Source: G965276675 sp965276675
Lineage (GTDB): Bacteria; Acidobacteriota; Terriglobia; Terriglobales; Acidobacteriaceae
Assembly (NCBI GenBank): GCA_965276675.1
Contig: OZ255624.1
Location: forward strand, 1,364,001 to 1,428,000
Reading direction: 5' to 3'
Length of the DNA stretch: 64,000 nt
Notes under the pieces: model-generated
Databases searched by the model: none
What the model was told of the DNA's origin: nothing
Seen by the model: the letters and a program-made list of their open reading frames with translations, nothing else
In this document: positions 42,397-52,600 of the stretch, piece after piece
Numbering within the stretch: the stretch's first letter is position 1
Layout: the number at the start of each line of letters is the position of its first letter
Made by a program: the position numbers and the translations under genes

Positions 42397-43311
42397 TTAT
42401 TTGGATACGACAGTACGGAGGCGGCTCGCTTGAGCCGCCTCCGTGAAGCATCGACCTCCAGCAGGCGGCCCGACAACAAGCCCTTTGGACTCGGCTGCTG
42501 CTCTCAACTCTGGCCAAAGTGTCTGCAGCGCGCGTATGGCACTGGCAAATCGAGCCCTGATCCGTGGGAGGCTGGTATTCGCTTGCCAGAGTTGCATCCG
42601 GAGTTCCCGCCAGGGAATCAACGAAGTCGACCGGGCGGCGAAACAGCGCCAGTAGAGAAAAAGCACCATATCCTGCATCTGTGGCTTTCCACGTGTCGCC
42701 CGAATGATTTCTGCTGGCACCACGACCGGATGTGCTACGAGCTCCTCGAAGAAATCCGAGTCGATTTCCAACCCAAAATCCGCTCCTTCTTCCTCGACGG
42801 TATGCTGACGGCTTCCGCGGCCATGCATCTAAAAGTTGATCGAAGTGGGAAGGTGCGAACGTCGGATCACTGGCATGATCTGAGAATCGGAGGTGCTTCC
42901 ACCGCTCCGTTCCACACCGATCGTCAGGCCGCGAATACGGATGTACCTCTACCGAAGATCGCGCCGATTCTTGCCACCCTGCTGCATATCCACTGCTTCA
43001 AGGAATTGGCTGGCCGTCTTCCAAGTGATGAAAGGCGAGCGTGCTTTAACGGCTCTATCAAGCAAAAAGTGCAGCACGCTGCGGTCGCTCCCGTAAGGCA
43101 GTCCTGTGTCCAGACTTGAACAGAACGTAACCTTTAGCCGAGTTCCATCGGCAAGCCGTGCGCTTCGAGTGATCTTGGTGAGTGCTGTCGGCTGATACGG
43201 CGAGCTACAGAGAATCAGAGCCTGGGCGACCTGATAAAGCTCACCGCTGAGCTCTTTTGCCGGGCAAGGGCGACCACTTCGACCAGCCGCTTTGATATGC
43301 GAGGCGAACAC
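42397..43311 (-). pseudogene. Plasmid replication initiator (Rep) pseudogene with two nonsense codons
   Basis: A single minus-strand frame of about 305 codons reads through PYQPTALTKITRSARLADGT, DTGLPYGSDRSVLHFLLDRA, then TAG (42949-42951), IRIRGLTIGVERSGGSTSD, IMPVIRRSHLP, TAG (42829-42831), FGLEIDSDFFEELVAHPVVV and MVLFLYWRCFAARSTSLIPW. This is the shape of RepA-type initiators on broad-range plasmids of Proteobacteria and acidobacteria. Apart from the two stops the frame is intact, so decay is recent or the copy was inactivated by point mutation. It shows that a plasmid integrated here. Confidence 0.7.
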
Positions 43312-43376
43312 CGGTGAGAGGCCGGAACGCTAAAGCCGCCCGCTTTCAAGATGGATTTGACATCCTCCAAGGATGC

Positions 43377-43589
43377 CTACTCAACCACGACGATGGCAGC
43401 GATCTTTGGAGTTGAGAAGTAGACTCGCCTGCCCAGGCGGAGCCGTGCAGCATTCACTCTATCCGAGAAGGGGCTCTTCGTTCGAAGAGTGATCCTGAGA
43501 CCCTCCACCGAGCGGTTGAGGATCTTCGCTAATTGGGCCAAAGTGATTAGTGGCCCATACTGGTTGTATAGAAGCTCTGCCGTCGACAC
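43377..43589 (-). CDS. Small plasmid-type helix-turn-helix protein
   Basis: 70 residues: MSTAELLYNQYGPLITLAQL, AKILNRSVEGLRITLRTKSP, then VNAARLRLGRRVYFSTPKIA. The pattern is an excisionase-like or MerR-like HTH seen in small plasmid genes next to replication functions. It appears complete. Overlaps the tail of the decayed frame at 43590-44510. Function inferred only from the fold. Confidence 0.6.
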   Translation of the reverse strand: MSTAELLYNQYGPLITLAQLAKILNRSVEGLRITLRTKSPFSDRVNAARLRLGRRVYFSTPKIAAIVVVE

Positions 43590-44510
43590 CGTAGTTTACC
43601 CCCAAATTGCTTAGGGATACGGTAGGTGGGGAACCCAGTCGTAATGGAGGCAGACTTGTTCGGTTTAATTTTTTCCGGTACTGACGGAAGTGATGGTCCT
43701 CAAGAAAGGTTTTGATTCTGACCAGGCACAGAGCTGCCAGGCCTTTCTGATTGCAAGGCTGCGACTTGGGCTCCCAGAATCGAAAATCTCCTCTAAATGG
43801 TGTCATCATTTCCATAGCCGAGATCTGATTGGTCTTCCTCAAGGTTGAATCGTCTTTACCCAAGTCGACCTCGATCCCCTCCGATTCGTAGGCGCTACTC
43901 AAGGCCCTCCATACCTCCTCGTTCTTGACTGGGCGACCTGTTATCTCGAAGCCTTTCTTCAGATCCAAGAAGGGAAGGACCAAGTAGTTGGTCCACCGCC
44001 CCCTTTGTTTCCGAAACGCTCATCACGATCTTGGAATGTGTAGCCGGTCTCGGCAAAAAATTCGCGCGATTGAGCCAAAGCAGTTCTGAACTGAGCGACA
44101 AGTAATTCGTCCGGGAGCAGAGGGTTCAGCCGCATCTGAATCATGGAGCGACGCTCGTATTTGGGGGTTACCGTATGCTTTGCGACATCGGAAAGCAGCT
44201 CCATCGCAGGTTCGAAGAAGCGCATCGCGAGCAGAACATTGCAGAGAAGGAACTGAGTTCCGAGTCTGGCAATCGCAGGTAATCCGAGCGGCGCCTCACC
44301 AAGGTGGATGAGATCGAAAATGCGGCTCTGGGTGCTTTCAGGCGACATCAGGATGGCTGCATCGCGTGTCGCGCTGAAGTAATCAATGCGCCTGTAGTGG
44401 ATTGACAAGCGTCTCCCGGAACCTTCTGAAAGGGCCGGTCTGCGTGCACCACGCACACGCTCGCTCCACCGCTGCTCTTGGTATCGACCGCTGCGTACGT
44501 CACCGCCCAT
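43590..44510 (-). pseudogene. Unknown plasmid-island gene, frameshifted
   Basis: Two overlapping minus-strand frames look like one broken gene. The first part (44510-43985) has SIHYRRIDYFSATRDAAILM, FDLIHLGEAPLGLPAIARLG and LLPDELLVAQFRTALAQS. Near 43985, in GGGGGCGGTGG, the frame ends as TTWSFPSWI. The other frame continues LVLPFLDLKKGFEITGRPVK and MEMMTPFRGDFRFWEPKSQ. No family recognised. The second frame formally runs on to 43459, but from about 43590 it shadows the HTH gene. Confidence 0.45.
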
Positions 44511-44754
44511 GAGTGCCTGCTTCGCGGACGGGTCTACACCTGAGGCTCTGGGGTATTCTGCGGGCCGCTTCGGTCTTCAAGAACTCCTGAAATTCGCGGT
44601 CCTTCGAGAACACATAATGGAGCGCTTTCTCAATCACATCGTCTGCCTGAGCATGGATGAAGGCGGCATACTGATCGACTTGTTGAGCGACGGCTTTGTC
44701 GAGCCGAATAGTTGCACTGATCTGCTCGCTTTGCTGGACTTCTAAGAGGGGCAT
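44500..44754 (-). CDS. Small ribbon-helix-helix-like plasmid protein
   Basis: 84 residues beginning MPLLEVQQSEQISATIRLDK, AVAQQVDQYAAFIHAQADDV and IEKALHYVFSKDREFQEFLK. The short strand followed by two helices suggests a ribbon-helix-helix DNA-binding protein, as in plasmid copy-control or antitoxin genes. Overlaps the next gene by 11 bases. No toxin partner is recognised. Confidence 0.55.
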   Translation of the reverse strand: MPLLEVQQSEQISATIRLDKAVAQQVDQYAAFIHAQADDVIEKALHYVFSKDREFQEFLKTEAARRIPQSLRCRPVREAGTHGR

Positions 44755-44764
44755 TTAGGTCTCC

Positions 44765-45205
44765 TTGGAGGTGAACTTACTGAAGAGTTTGGGTAGCGGG
44801 TGGGTCAGTCATAGCTGCAGCATAAAAAAGCCCCGGGGAAGAGGCCCGAGGCTATGCGCGGAAGACGTGAACTCACGGATGACAGGGCAGTTCGAGATGG
44901 GCAGGTGGCAAGCTGACTTCAGCGATCTGAACTACACCCTGCCGGGGGCGACGGTGCGGCTGCAGGGAGAGTATTCGCTTGACGGCAAGAAGTTTGATTT
45001 TAACGGCAAAGTGAGGACCGAAGCGAAGCTGTCGCAGATGGTGGCTTCGCCATGGATAAGCTCGATGCTGAAGGCGGTGGACCCGTTCTTCCATAAGAAC
45101 GGCGCCGGAGTAGAGATACCGGTGAAAGTCACGGGGACGAACGGTTCGCCGCAATTCGGCCTAGATGTTGGGCATGAGAACGGGAAGAAGGGACGAACAA
45201 AATAG
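44765..45205 (+). pseudogene. AsmA-like protein, C-terminal fragment
   Basis: From about 44880 the frame reads QFEMGRWQADFSDLNYTLPG, ATVRLQGEYSLDGKKFDFNG, KLSQMVASPWISSMLKAVDP and FFHKNGAGVEIPVKVTGTNG, typical of the last 100 residues of acidobacterial AsmA/DUF3971-type envelope proteins, which are normally over 700 residues. The preceding 35 codons are unrelated. The fragment begins at a sharp junction, so it was left by a deletion or insertion. Confidence 0.7.
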
Positions 45206-45928
45206 ATGAGGCACTGTGACTCCGCTCGAGTTCTCCCCTTGAGTGGGGAGCTGCTGGTTCGATCAGGGGAACTCAGAAGGCGGTACCTTGCCGGTCCGAA
45301 TACGAGAGTTGATCTGATCACTTGCATTTGCCCCGTTGCGTTCGTTGGCCTTCTTGCCCTTCTGTTACAGTCCGCCTCACTGTTAGCCGAACCGATAGCC
45401 GTACGGTATCAAGAAGGATCGGTCCATGGTTTTCTCGTGCTGCACACCCTGGAGGGCAAAGTGCTCGCGGCGGGTGATCAGATCCAAACCGTTCAGGGGG
45501 ACCGGGCGATGTCCCATCTGATCTTCCGCTTCAAAGACGGCTCGATCGACGACGAAACGGTTGTGTATTCTCAACGCGATCACTTTCGACTCATCAGCGA
45601 CCACCACATCCAAAAAGGACCGACGTTCCCGAAACCGATGGATGTCTTGATTATTGCCTCAACCGGCGAGGTCACAGTCCGCTACCAAGACAAGGGCAAA
45701 GAGAAGATCGAGACTGACCACCTGGACCTTCCGCCCGACCTGGCAAATGGAATCGTTCCTGACATCCTTGAGAATCTCTCGACCGGGACAAAGGAGACGA
45801 AGGTATCCTGCTTACTGCGGACCCCACTTGACTTCAGTTCCCAACAGTTGATGCTGCACATGGAGTCGAATGGCGTCTCCGACTCGGACGCGATCAAAAA
45901 CGTCTTTGGCACGTCTATGTCCCCGTGA
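45206..45928 (+). CDS. Exported protein of unknown function (acidobacterial)
   Basis: 240 residues with a membrane or signal segment CPVAFVGLLALLLQSASLLA. A conserved region AVRYQEGSVHGFLVLHTLEG, HLIFRFKDGSIDDETVVYSQ, DHFRLISDHHIQKGPTFPKP and DHLDLPPDLANGIVPDILEN follows, a sequence type I associate with acidobacterial hypothetical secreted proteins. The last 45 residues do not look like the usual continuation, so the C-terminus may be altered by a frameshift. It sits between two remnants. Confidence 0.6.
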   Translation: MRHCDSARVLPLSGELLVRSGELRRRYLAGPNTRVDLITCICPVAFVGLLALLLQSASLLAEPIAVRYQEGSVHGFLVLHTLEGKVLAAGDQIQTVQGDRAMSHLIFRFKDGSIDDETVVYSQRDHFRLISDHHIQKGPTFPKPMDVLIIASTGEVTVRYQDKGKEKIETDHLDLPPDLANGIVPDILENLSTGTKETKVSCLLRTPLDFSSQQLMLHMESNGVSDSDAIKNVFGTSMSP

Positions 45929-45990
45929 GGTGTTAGGGGCCATCCGTAGCCACTCATGTGGATGCTAGTTGCGGGAGATATGAGGATTAA

Positions 45991-46830
45991 GCCAAGGGTA
46001 GCCTATTCGGCTCGCAGCAGTTCGCAACTTCCGTCTACCGGACGGAGCTCGCCAGCCGCCTGCAGGACCTTGGCTATGAGATCGAGCGCGGTAAGCATGG
46101 TCAGCCCGAAATCAAGGGTTATAGCCAGGAGTACCTTGAGGCGTCGAGCCCACGCCGGGAGCAAATCAAGTCGCACCTGGAGGAGATTGGGCGCGAAGGA
46201 GCGGGAGCCGCCCAGGTAGCGGCGCACCGAACGCGCGATTCCAAGGAGATTCAGTCTCCGGCAGAGGTCCTGCATCGGCACCGGGAGATCGCCGCTCAGT
46301 ACGGCCATCAGGCCGATTGGGTTGTGTCGAAGGCGTTGACCAACGCGCATCGGCAGGAGGTGGACTCTCCCAAGATCGCCCAGCAAGCGGTCACCTATGC
46401 CCGCGATCACGTCTTCGAGCGTTTGGCGGTTCAGGACGAACGGGCCGTCCTGCAATCCGCTATGGATCGGAACACGGGGCAGGCCAGTGCCAGCCAGGTG
46501 TGGGCGGAGTTCGAGCGGCGAGCCGCGCAGGGTGAGTTCCGAACGGTGGAGAGCGCACCAGAAGCGGCAGGCGAGCAGTACACGACTGCCGCCATGCTGC
46601 GCATGGGGCGCGAGACTGTCGCTCGAATGCAGGAAGGGAACAGGGCCGCGCTCGGCAATGCTCCTCTGATCGAGGAGCGAACCCGGACAGAGACTATCGA
46701 ACGGCACCCACAACTTAACCCGACGCAGCGAACGGCCGCAGATCAGATCTTCCAGAGCCAGGAGAAGATCGTTGGGCTTGATGGCGTGGCCGGGGCAGGG
46801 AAGACCACCACCCTTTCCGTGATTCGGGAG
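45991..46830 (+). pseudogene. MobF (TrwC/TraI) relaxase-helicase fragment
   Basis: The frame is open from 45991 with no proper start: LFGSQQFATSVYRTELASRL, QDLGYEIERGKHGQPEIKGY, LTNAHRQEVDSPKIAQQAVT, and the helicase N-terminus LNPTQRTAADQIFQSQEKIV followed by a Walker A loop GVAGAGKTTTLSVIREG. At 46831 the IS6 element begins, so everything after the P-loop is gone, and the N-terminal relaxase active-site Tyr and His triad are also absent. Together with the Rep remnant it shows a conjugative plasmid once lay here. Confidence 0.8.
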
Positions 46831-47636
46831 GGCTCTGTTGCGTTAACTGGTCTGTCGTGCCTGAAGGCTCAAGTGAGGAGCCTGTCCCCATGTTCAAGCG
46901 TCGCCGATTTCCTGTCGAGATCATTCTGGTTTGCGTGCGTTGGTTGTACTGCAAGTACGGAACAGCTATCGCGATCTGGCTGAGATGATGGCGGAGCGCG
47001 GCGTCGAGGTGAACCCGACCACGATCATGCGCTGGATTCATCGCTACGCACCTGAGTTGGAGAAACGGGTCCGCTGGTACCAGCGTTATGGTTCGAACGT
47101 CGTGGCGCGTGGACGAGACGTACGTCAAAATCGGAGGTCGCTGGAAGTACCTGTTCAGGGCTGTCGACAAACATGGTGTGCTGATCGACTTCATGCTTTC
47201 AGACCGGAGAAACAGCGTTGCGGCCCATCGTTTCCTGAAGAAAGCGTTGACGATCATGAAGGATTGGCCACCCTCCTCGATCACCACCGATCAGCTCGGC
47301 TCCTACCCGAATGCCATTGATTGGCTAAAGCGAGAAGGTCGGTTGCACCAGGATACGAAGCACCGCACCTCGAAGTACCTGAACAACATCATTGAAGCCG
47401 ACCATGGAGCGCTCAAGCAGGTGATCCGTCCTACACGAGGCTTTTAGAGAATGAAGACAGCGACAGCAACGATCAAGGGATTCGAGGTCATGCGTATGAT
47501 CCGTCGAGGGCAATGCCTCACGTGCAAAAGAGGTGTGCGAAACGAGATTCGCTTCGTCAACAAGCTGTTCAACATCTCAGCTGGAAGGCAAGATATCCAG
47601 CCACACTGCGCCTCGCAAAGTTAATGCAACAGAGCC
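46831..47636 (+). mobile_element. IS6-family insertion sequence, inactive
   Basis: 806 bp bounded by inverted ends: GGCTCTGTTGCGTTAACT at 46831 and, reversed, GGCTCTGTTGCATTAACT ending at 47636 (one mismatch in 18). Length and the TTGCG/TTGCA ends suit the IS6 group. The flanking octamers TTCGGGAG and CGATGTAC differ, so there is no target duplication, as expected after IS6-driven deletion or recombination. The transposase inside is broken. Confidence 0.85.
46891..47622 (+). pseudogene. IS6-family transposase, two frameshifts and a stop
   Basis: ATG 46891 gives MFKRRRFPVEIILVCVRW. The frame breaks near 46950 and continues SYRDLAEMMAERGVEVNPTT. It breaks again near 47085 and continues VDETYVKIGGRWKYLFRAVD, with the first DDE Asp, SSITTDQLGSYPNAIDWLKR with the second Asp, and NNIIEADHGALKQVIRPTRG. 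An in-frame TAG (47445-47447) then interrupts before ATIKGFEVMRMIRRGQ. The catalytic residues are visible but spread over frames, so it is inactive. Confidence 0.85.
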
Positions 47637-47972
47637 CGATGTACTGCCTGTATATCGAGCTGGTCCGCCGTCTTGATGGGGGGCGAATCGCATGGTCGGC
47701 CGCTGCACCGCTTCAACGACGCCTCTGCGTCACGGTAGTCGTTCTTCTGCGACTTCACATAGGGCCTACGAACTAAGCTGGGATGAGGGCACCTAGTGGC
47801 CGAAGCTCGCCAGCGTTCGCCCGCACACTAGCGCTAGTGTGCTACTTCTTACTAGGCCTTCTGATGACTTGGTCACACTCTCCGATGGTCCGCGCTCCTC
47901 GATCAGCCGATCGAAGAGCGGTTCACGCTGCCGCTGCCCAGGCAGCCCGTCGAGATCAGACTCTCAGAAAGG
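47637..47972. other. Right flank of the IS, no gene recognised
   Basis: About 335 bases. It does not continue the relaxase. The plus strand has short open frames with no recognised family. Probably foreign remnant sequence left by an IS6-mediated deletion. Confidence 0.35.
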
Positions 47973-49157
47973 CTATTGACCTGCTAGAACTAAAGTTAGC
48001 TTTTGTGTAACAAAGTTGTAGTCATCAAATGTCCCTGCGGACACCATCCACATGCTCTTTCCGTCGCGGCTCATCCATTTCTGCGGAAAGCTAGCGTTAT
48101 ATTCCCCGCAGGTTCCGAAGTTATCGTTCCGATAAAAGAGATACCACGGGCCTGTAATTTGAGATGATTCGAACAGCGTCAATTGGCTTGGGCAAACGCT
48201 ATCTGGAAAGTGCTGATGATAGGGTCTAGGGTTCAGATGGCCATCGTGGAAGCCGTAGTTTGCTAAGATGTAGCGCTTTAAGACCGGGTTAAAAGTGACG
48301 TGATCTTCACCGGTCATACGCGGATATCGAAAGACTGGCACAGCCTTTGCTCCATCGCTGTCCCAAAGCTCTTGGCCAGATGGCTGCCGTCCAGCAAAGA
48401 ACTGCCACGCGGACCGCACTAAGATTTGGCCGCTTGGCACCCGCCCGAGCAACAGATAATCTCCATTCTCCCAATAGCTCTTGCCGTCATCAGCAGCCGG
48501 AAAGTAGGCGTATACATAGCCATCCTGCGCGTCAGCATTATCCTTCCCAAACTGGATGAAATGAGCAGACGCGACGCGTCCCTCAAAAAAGTTTTGTTTA
48601 GTAGCGTCCAGTTTCCATGTCTTCCCAAAGTCATTTGATGTGATAATCCACCCATTCAGATTATGCTGACGGTTGAACGATGGATTATCACCGTAATTCA
48701 TATTTTCAACTGCAAAGTAGAGAACACTCCTAACGCTAATTACCCCAGCAGGCTTCACGCCCGCTGTTGGATTTGCTCCGGGAATATTTTTGCAATAACG
48801 ACTGCAATCGACGGGGAGGTTGTTCACGAGGAAAACCGACTGATATGGAGGGGAGTACGGGGATTCGGGGGCATCTTCAATCCGCCAAAAATTCATCGGG
48901 CTTCCTTGGTTGTCGCCCGCCGCTCCATATAGATTGTCGTCGCTAGCCCAAGTCAACGGCCAAGTGTCCCCGTTCGCAGAATGATAACGATGTGCTCCCC
49001 ACTCCACACCGGTGATAAGCTTGCTTGTCGGTTGGGACGGAATGCCCTTGTGTTGTTGAGCATACCCTCTAGCGCATCCAAGAAACACGAGTATCTCGAG
49101 GAATATCTGAAATCTCCATACAAGCTTAGGGTGACTAATAAAGGTCTTACTTGTCAT
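47973..49157 (-). CDS. Secreted beta-propeller protein (DUF4185/sialidase-like)
   Basis: 394 residues with a signal peptide (FQIFLEILVFLGCARGYAQ). Propeller signatures: GDTWPLTWASDDNLYGAAGD, AGVISVRSVLYFAVENMNYG, ITSNDFGKTWKLD (Asp-box-like), DAQDGYVYAYFPAADDGKSY, and SSQITGPWYLFYRND corresponding to the HPWGPW signature of the paralogues at 9187, 55574 and 62035. It should be periplasmic or outer-membrane associated and is probably a carbohydrate-active enzyme. The nearby TonB receptor points rightward, divergent. Confidence 0.72.
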   Translation of the reverse strand: MTSKTFISHPKLVWRFQIFLEILVFLGCARGYAQQHKGIPSQPTSKLITGVEWGAHRYHSANGDTWPLTWASDDNLYGAAGDNQGSPMNFWRIEDAPESPYSPPYQSVFLVNNLPVDCSRYCKNIPGANPTAGVKPAGVISVRSVLYFAVENMNYGDNPSFNRQHNLNGWIITSNDFGKTWKLDATKQNFFEGRVASAHFIQFGKDNADAQDGYVYAYFPAADDGKSYWENGDYLLLGRVPSGQILVRSAWQFFAGRQPSGQELWDSDGAKAVPVFRYPRMTGEDHVTFNPVLKRYILANYGFHDGHLNPRPYHQHFPDSVCPSQLTLFESSQITGPWYLFYRNDNFGTCGEYNASFPQKWMSRDGKSMWMVSAGTFDDYNFVTQKLTLVLAGQ

Positions 49158-49548
49158 GAAATCTCTCCACCAGCAGATTGCCCGGCCGGCTGGGCAAAGT
49201 AGATAGTTAGTGTAGCGGTTATCGTTGACCGGACCAGTCCTTCGTACAAGCCCAGGGTTAGCTGGCTGTGGTTTAGAGGGTGGTCAGCTCGTGCCTGGTT
49301 GCGATCTGAATGGCGTCCTTTCTCCGAGAAGTTACGCTCCTGCCTGCGGACATCCGCGATCTGAAGAGAGCGGAACTCCTGCCGTCCTGCAGTCGATCTG
49401 CGTCATAATCCACACCTTCAAGCCTGACTTTTGAGCGCGGCCAACGACCGCTCCTCCGGTCTCGCACAGCCCTTCACTTGCGCTCTGAGCGCAGCGCGAT
49501 GGCTCAGAGTTATATACATCTTCCTGTCCACAATTCGCAACGTTTCGC
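49158..49548. promoter_or_regulatory. Divergent control region between propeller and TonB receptor
   Basis: About 390 bases without a gene. At its left end a palindrome TTGCCCGGCCGGCTGGGCAA (49178-49197) lies just upstream of the propeller start on the minus strand; at its right end is the receptor promoter. Short frames in between look like shadows. Confidence 0.4.
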
Positions 49549-49577
49549 TTGACAACCTTTTAACCGTGGGCTATAAA
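49549..49577 (+). promoter_or_regulatory. Sigma-70-type promoter of the TonB receptor
   Basis: TTGACA (49549-49554) and TATAAA (49572-49577) with a 17-base spacer, a near-consensus pair 44 bases before the start codon. TTTCGC lies directly upstream of the -35 and extends it to a 12-mer (49543-49554) identical to that in the symporter promoter. GCAACGTTTCGC (49537-49548) is LacI-operator-like. Confidence 0.75.
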
Positions 49578-49620
49578 GAGGCCGCTGTTTAGTAAAGCCT
49601 TTCCGATTGCGGAGGCCTAA

Positions 49621-52600
49621 ATGTTGTTTAGACGAACGGAATTTGCAACGTTACGAGAAGCGGTTTACTTCAAGGCCCGAGGCCGGCGAATGCAGCGGAA
49701 GGTTTGGTTTGACGTGTACGGCCTTCTTCGACACGGAGCTGCCAGAATCCGCGGCATTAGGAGGCTTACACTTTTCGGATTTCTCTGTTTTGTCATAAGC
49801 AGTTCTTCTGCATATGCTCAGTTTTCGAGCGGCGTGGATGGGACAGCCCACGATTCGTCCGGCGCTATTATCGCGGGTGCGACCCTTAAGCTCACCGACG
49901 TAAATCTTGGAGTTACAAAAACGACACAGAGTAATGGAGCGGGATACTTTCGTATAGACACCATAGCGGCAGGCACATATCGAGTTGAAATCACGGCGCC
50001 TTCCTTCAAGACTTGGGTTGAGACTGGCTTGACGCTTCAGGTCCGCGAGGTCCGCACAATTGCTCCTATCCTGGAATCAGGAGCAGTAAACACAACTGTT
50101 ACCGTATCTGCGACTGAATCTGCGCTTGATCTCGCGAGTGCCTCCACGGATGCGGTAGTTTCTCGCGAAACCGTTACACAAACCCCGCTTGTGGGCCAGA
50201 ACGTCTACGGATTAGCCGCCTTAGCACCTGGAATAACAGGCTCGGCTCTTACTTCAGGAGACAATTTCAGTAACCAATACGGTATCAGCATAAACGCAGC
50301 AGGCCAACGTCAGGAGTCTAATTCCTTCATCATTGATGGAGCCTATGTTGACACACCATCCCTCGGAGGAGAGGCTTCCGTTTCGCCAAATCCCGAGATC
50401 GTCCAATCGCTGCAGATCAGTACAAATGAGTTCGATGCATCCAAGGGCAGAACCAGTGGCGCAAATGTACAGGTGTTCACAAACTCAGGGACAAACGAAA
50501 TTCACGGGACCGGAGATTACTTCTTCCTTAACCAGGCATTAACTGCAAGAACTGAATTCCAATCCAAGGTTCCAGAATATCGTCGCCAGGAGTCGGGCGC
50601 CACGCTGGGTGGACCCATCATCAAGAATAAGCTATTTGCTTATGGGGCGATTGATGTTTTGCGCGCGGGCACCGCGTTTAGTCAGGCGACAACAGTTGAA
50701 ACGCAGGAACTTGAAGCGTATGTCCAGAGTAATTTTGCGAATACTATAGCCGCTCAAGCTCTCAAGATTGCTCCTCCTCAATCCTATGCAACCACGGATA
50801 TTTTAACGGTTGGCCAAGTAGAGGCCCAAAGACCGGGGTATTATCCCGCACCAAATATTCCCGCGAGCCTGCCCGCAATCGGTACCATAAATGTGAATTA
50901 CACCATACCTCGAAACGGATATCAATGGAGCTTCCGTATCGACGACTACATCGGTCAGAGCGACCGTATTTATGGAACAGTTTTACGTACCGTGTTCAGT
51001 ACGCTCGGGGCAGGAGCGCGGCCAGCGTTAAACAATGCAACTACCAATAATGCTACGTTCCTGAATATCGGTTGGACACATACATTCTCCTCGCATTTGT
51101 TGAATGAGACCGGCCTCTCCTATGTGCGCCCAAGCTCCACAATTTCCGCGCTTCCTGCGTTGGGGACTACGGGAATTCCATCTGTCTCGATCATTGGGGT
51201 CAGCGGCTTCGGACCGGGGCTTGGTCTTTGGGCCCAGAATACGCTTGGATGGCGCGAGACTCTGACCGCAACTATCAAGTCTCACGAACTTAAAATAGGT
51301 GGATACCTCGAGAACATACGCGAGAATGACACTATCCCTTTTCGTCCTTTCTACAACTTCAACAATATTCTTGACTTCATTCAAGACAAGCCCACTTCAG
51401 AATCAGCCGTCCCAATTAATATAAAGACCCTCCAAGGAGTCACCCCGCTCGAAAACTACCGCCAGCCATATACGGGTATCTTTATACAAGATAACTGGAA
51501 GGCTAGATCGAATCTGACTATCAATGTAGGTGTCCGGTATGACTCGCAAGGGCCTCTTTTTGAGGTTATTAACCCACCGTTGAGCTCCTTTAGTCTTGGG
51601 TCTGGAAATACGGCGAATTTACAAATCGCCAATGGCACGATTGGTCCTCCGGCACACGGTTCGAACCAGGCCGTAGACCATAATGTGTGGGCTATTAACC
51701 CACGCGCTGGTTTCTCCTGGGACGTTTCCGGGAACGGGCGTACTGCAGTTCGAGGGGGGTTTGGACTCTTCTCAGATAGAATGCCCTATAGAAGTATCAC
51801 CGGTTTAGTAGGTGCAAATCTGCCCTATAGCTACACGCCGTCGCTAAGCGTGTATCAAGGGGATAGCACACCTGTCTTTAACCTGTGTGTCTCCCACGGG
51901 TACACTTTAAACTGTCCGCTGCTGATCCCAGCTAATATACAGTTCGATTCACACGGGGGGATCGTTGGCCAGCGTGCAGCCATCGGAGGGTACTCGCCTA
52001 ACAGCAAAATGGCTCAGATCGAAAACTGGACCCTTAGTGTAGAACAGCAGTTATCTAACGATCTTGTGTTTGAGCTCAACTATTCTGGTATGTCCTCCCA
52101 CTATCTTCCGATTAATACCGATATTAACCGGTTTAATGGCGACCTTATCGTTAATAAGGGAGCACTCACGCGATTAAACCAGAGCTTCAGCAGTATCGCT
52201 TACCAGACGACTAACGGTAATGCTAGTGGTCATTATGCCTCTGCTATGTTGACGCGGCGGATATCACATGGGGTATCACTGCGAGGCATTTATACATGGG
52301 GTAAAGCGTTAGATGTCTACAGCACAGCTGGCACCTTGCAGGGTGGGTGTGCCTGTGCAACTACTAATATTATTCAAGCTGGCAATTTCTCGGCTCAGCG
52401 GGGCCGGGCTGATTTTGACATACGGCAACAGTTCTCAGCAGATGGTGTGTGGAACTTGCCGAATCCCTGGTCAAGCGGTTGGAAGCGAGATGCGCTGGGG
52501 GGATGGCATTTAGGAGGCGTAGCTATACTTCAATCAGGTCTTCCCTTTACTGTCTATACATCAGCTCCATTTCCACAAGGGGATTACAACGCAGATGGGT

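Noticed and set aside
44820..44860. GC-rich hairpin with A-run (AAAAAAGCCCCGGGG) as a terminator or attachment site
   Set aside because: Fits a leftover terminator near the AsmA fragment, but the stem is imperfect and no T-run follows in either sense that would make it clear.
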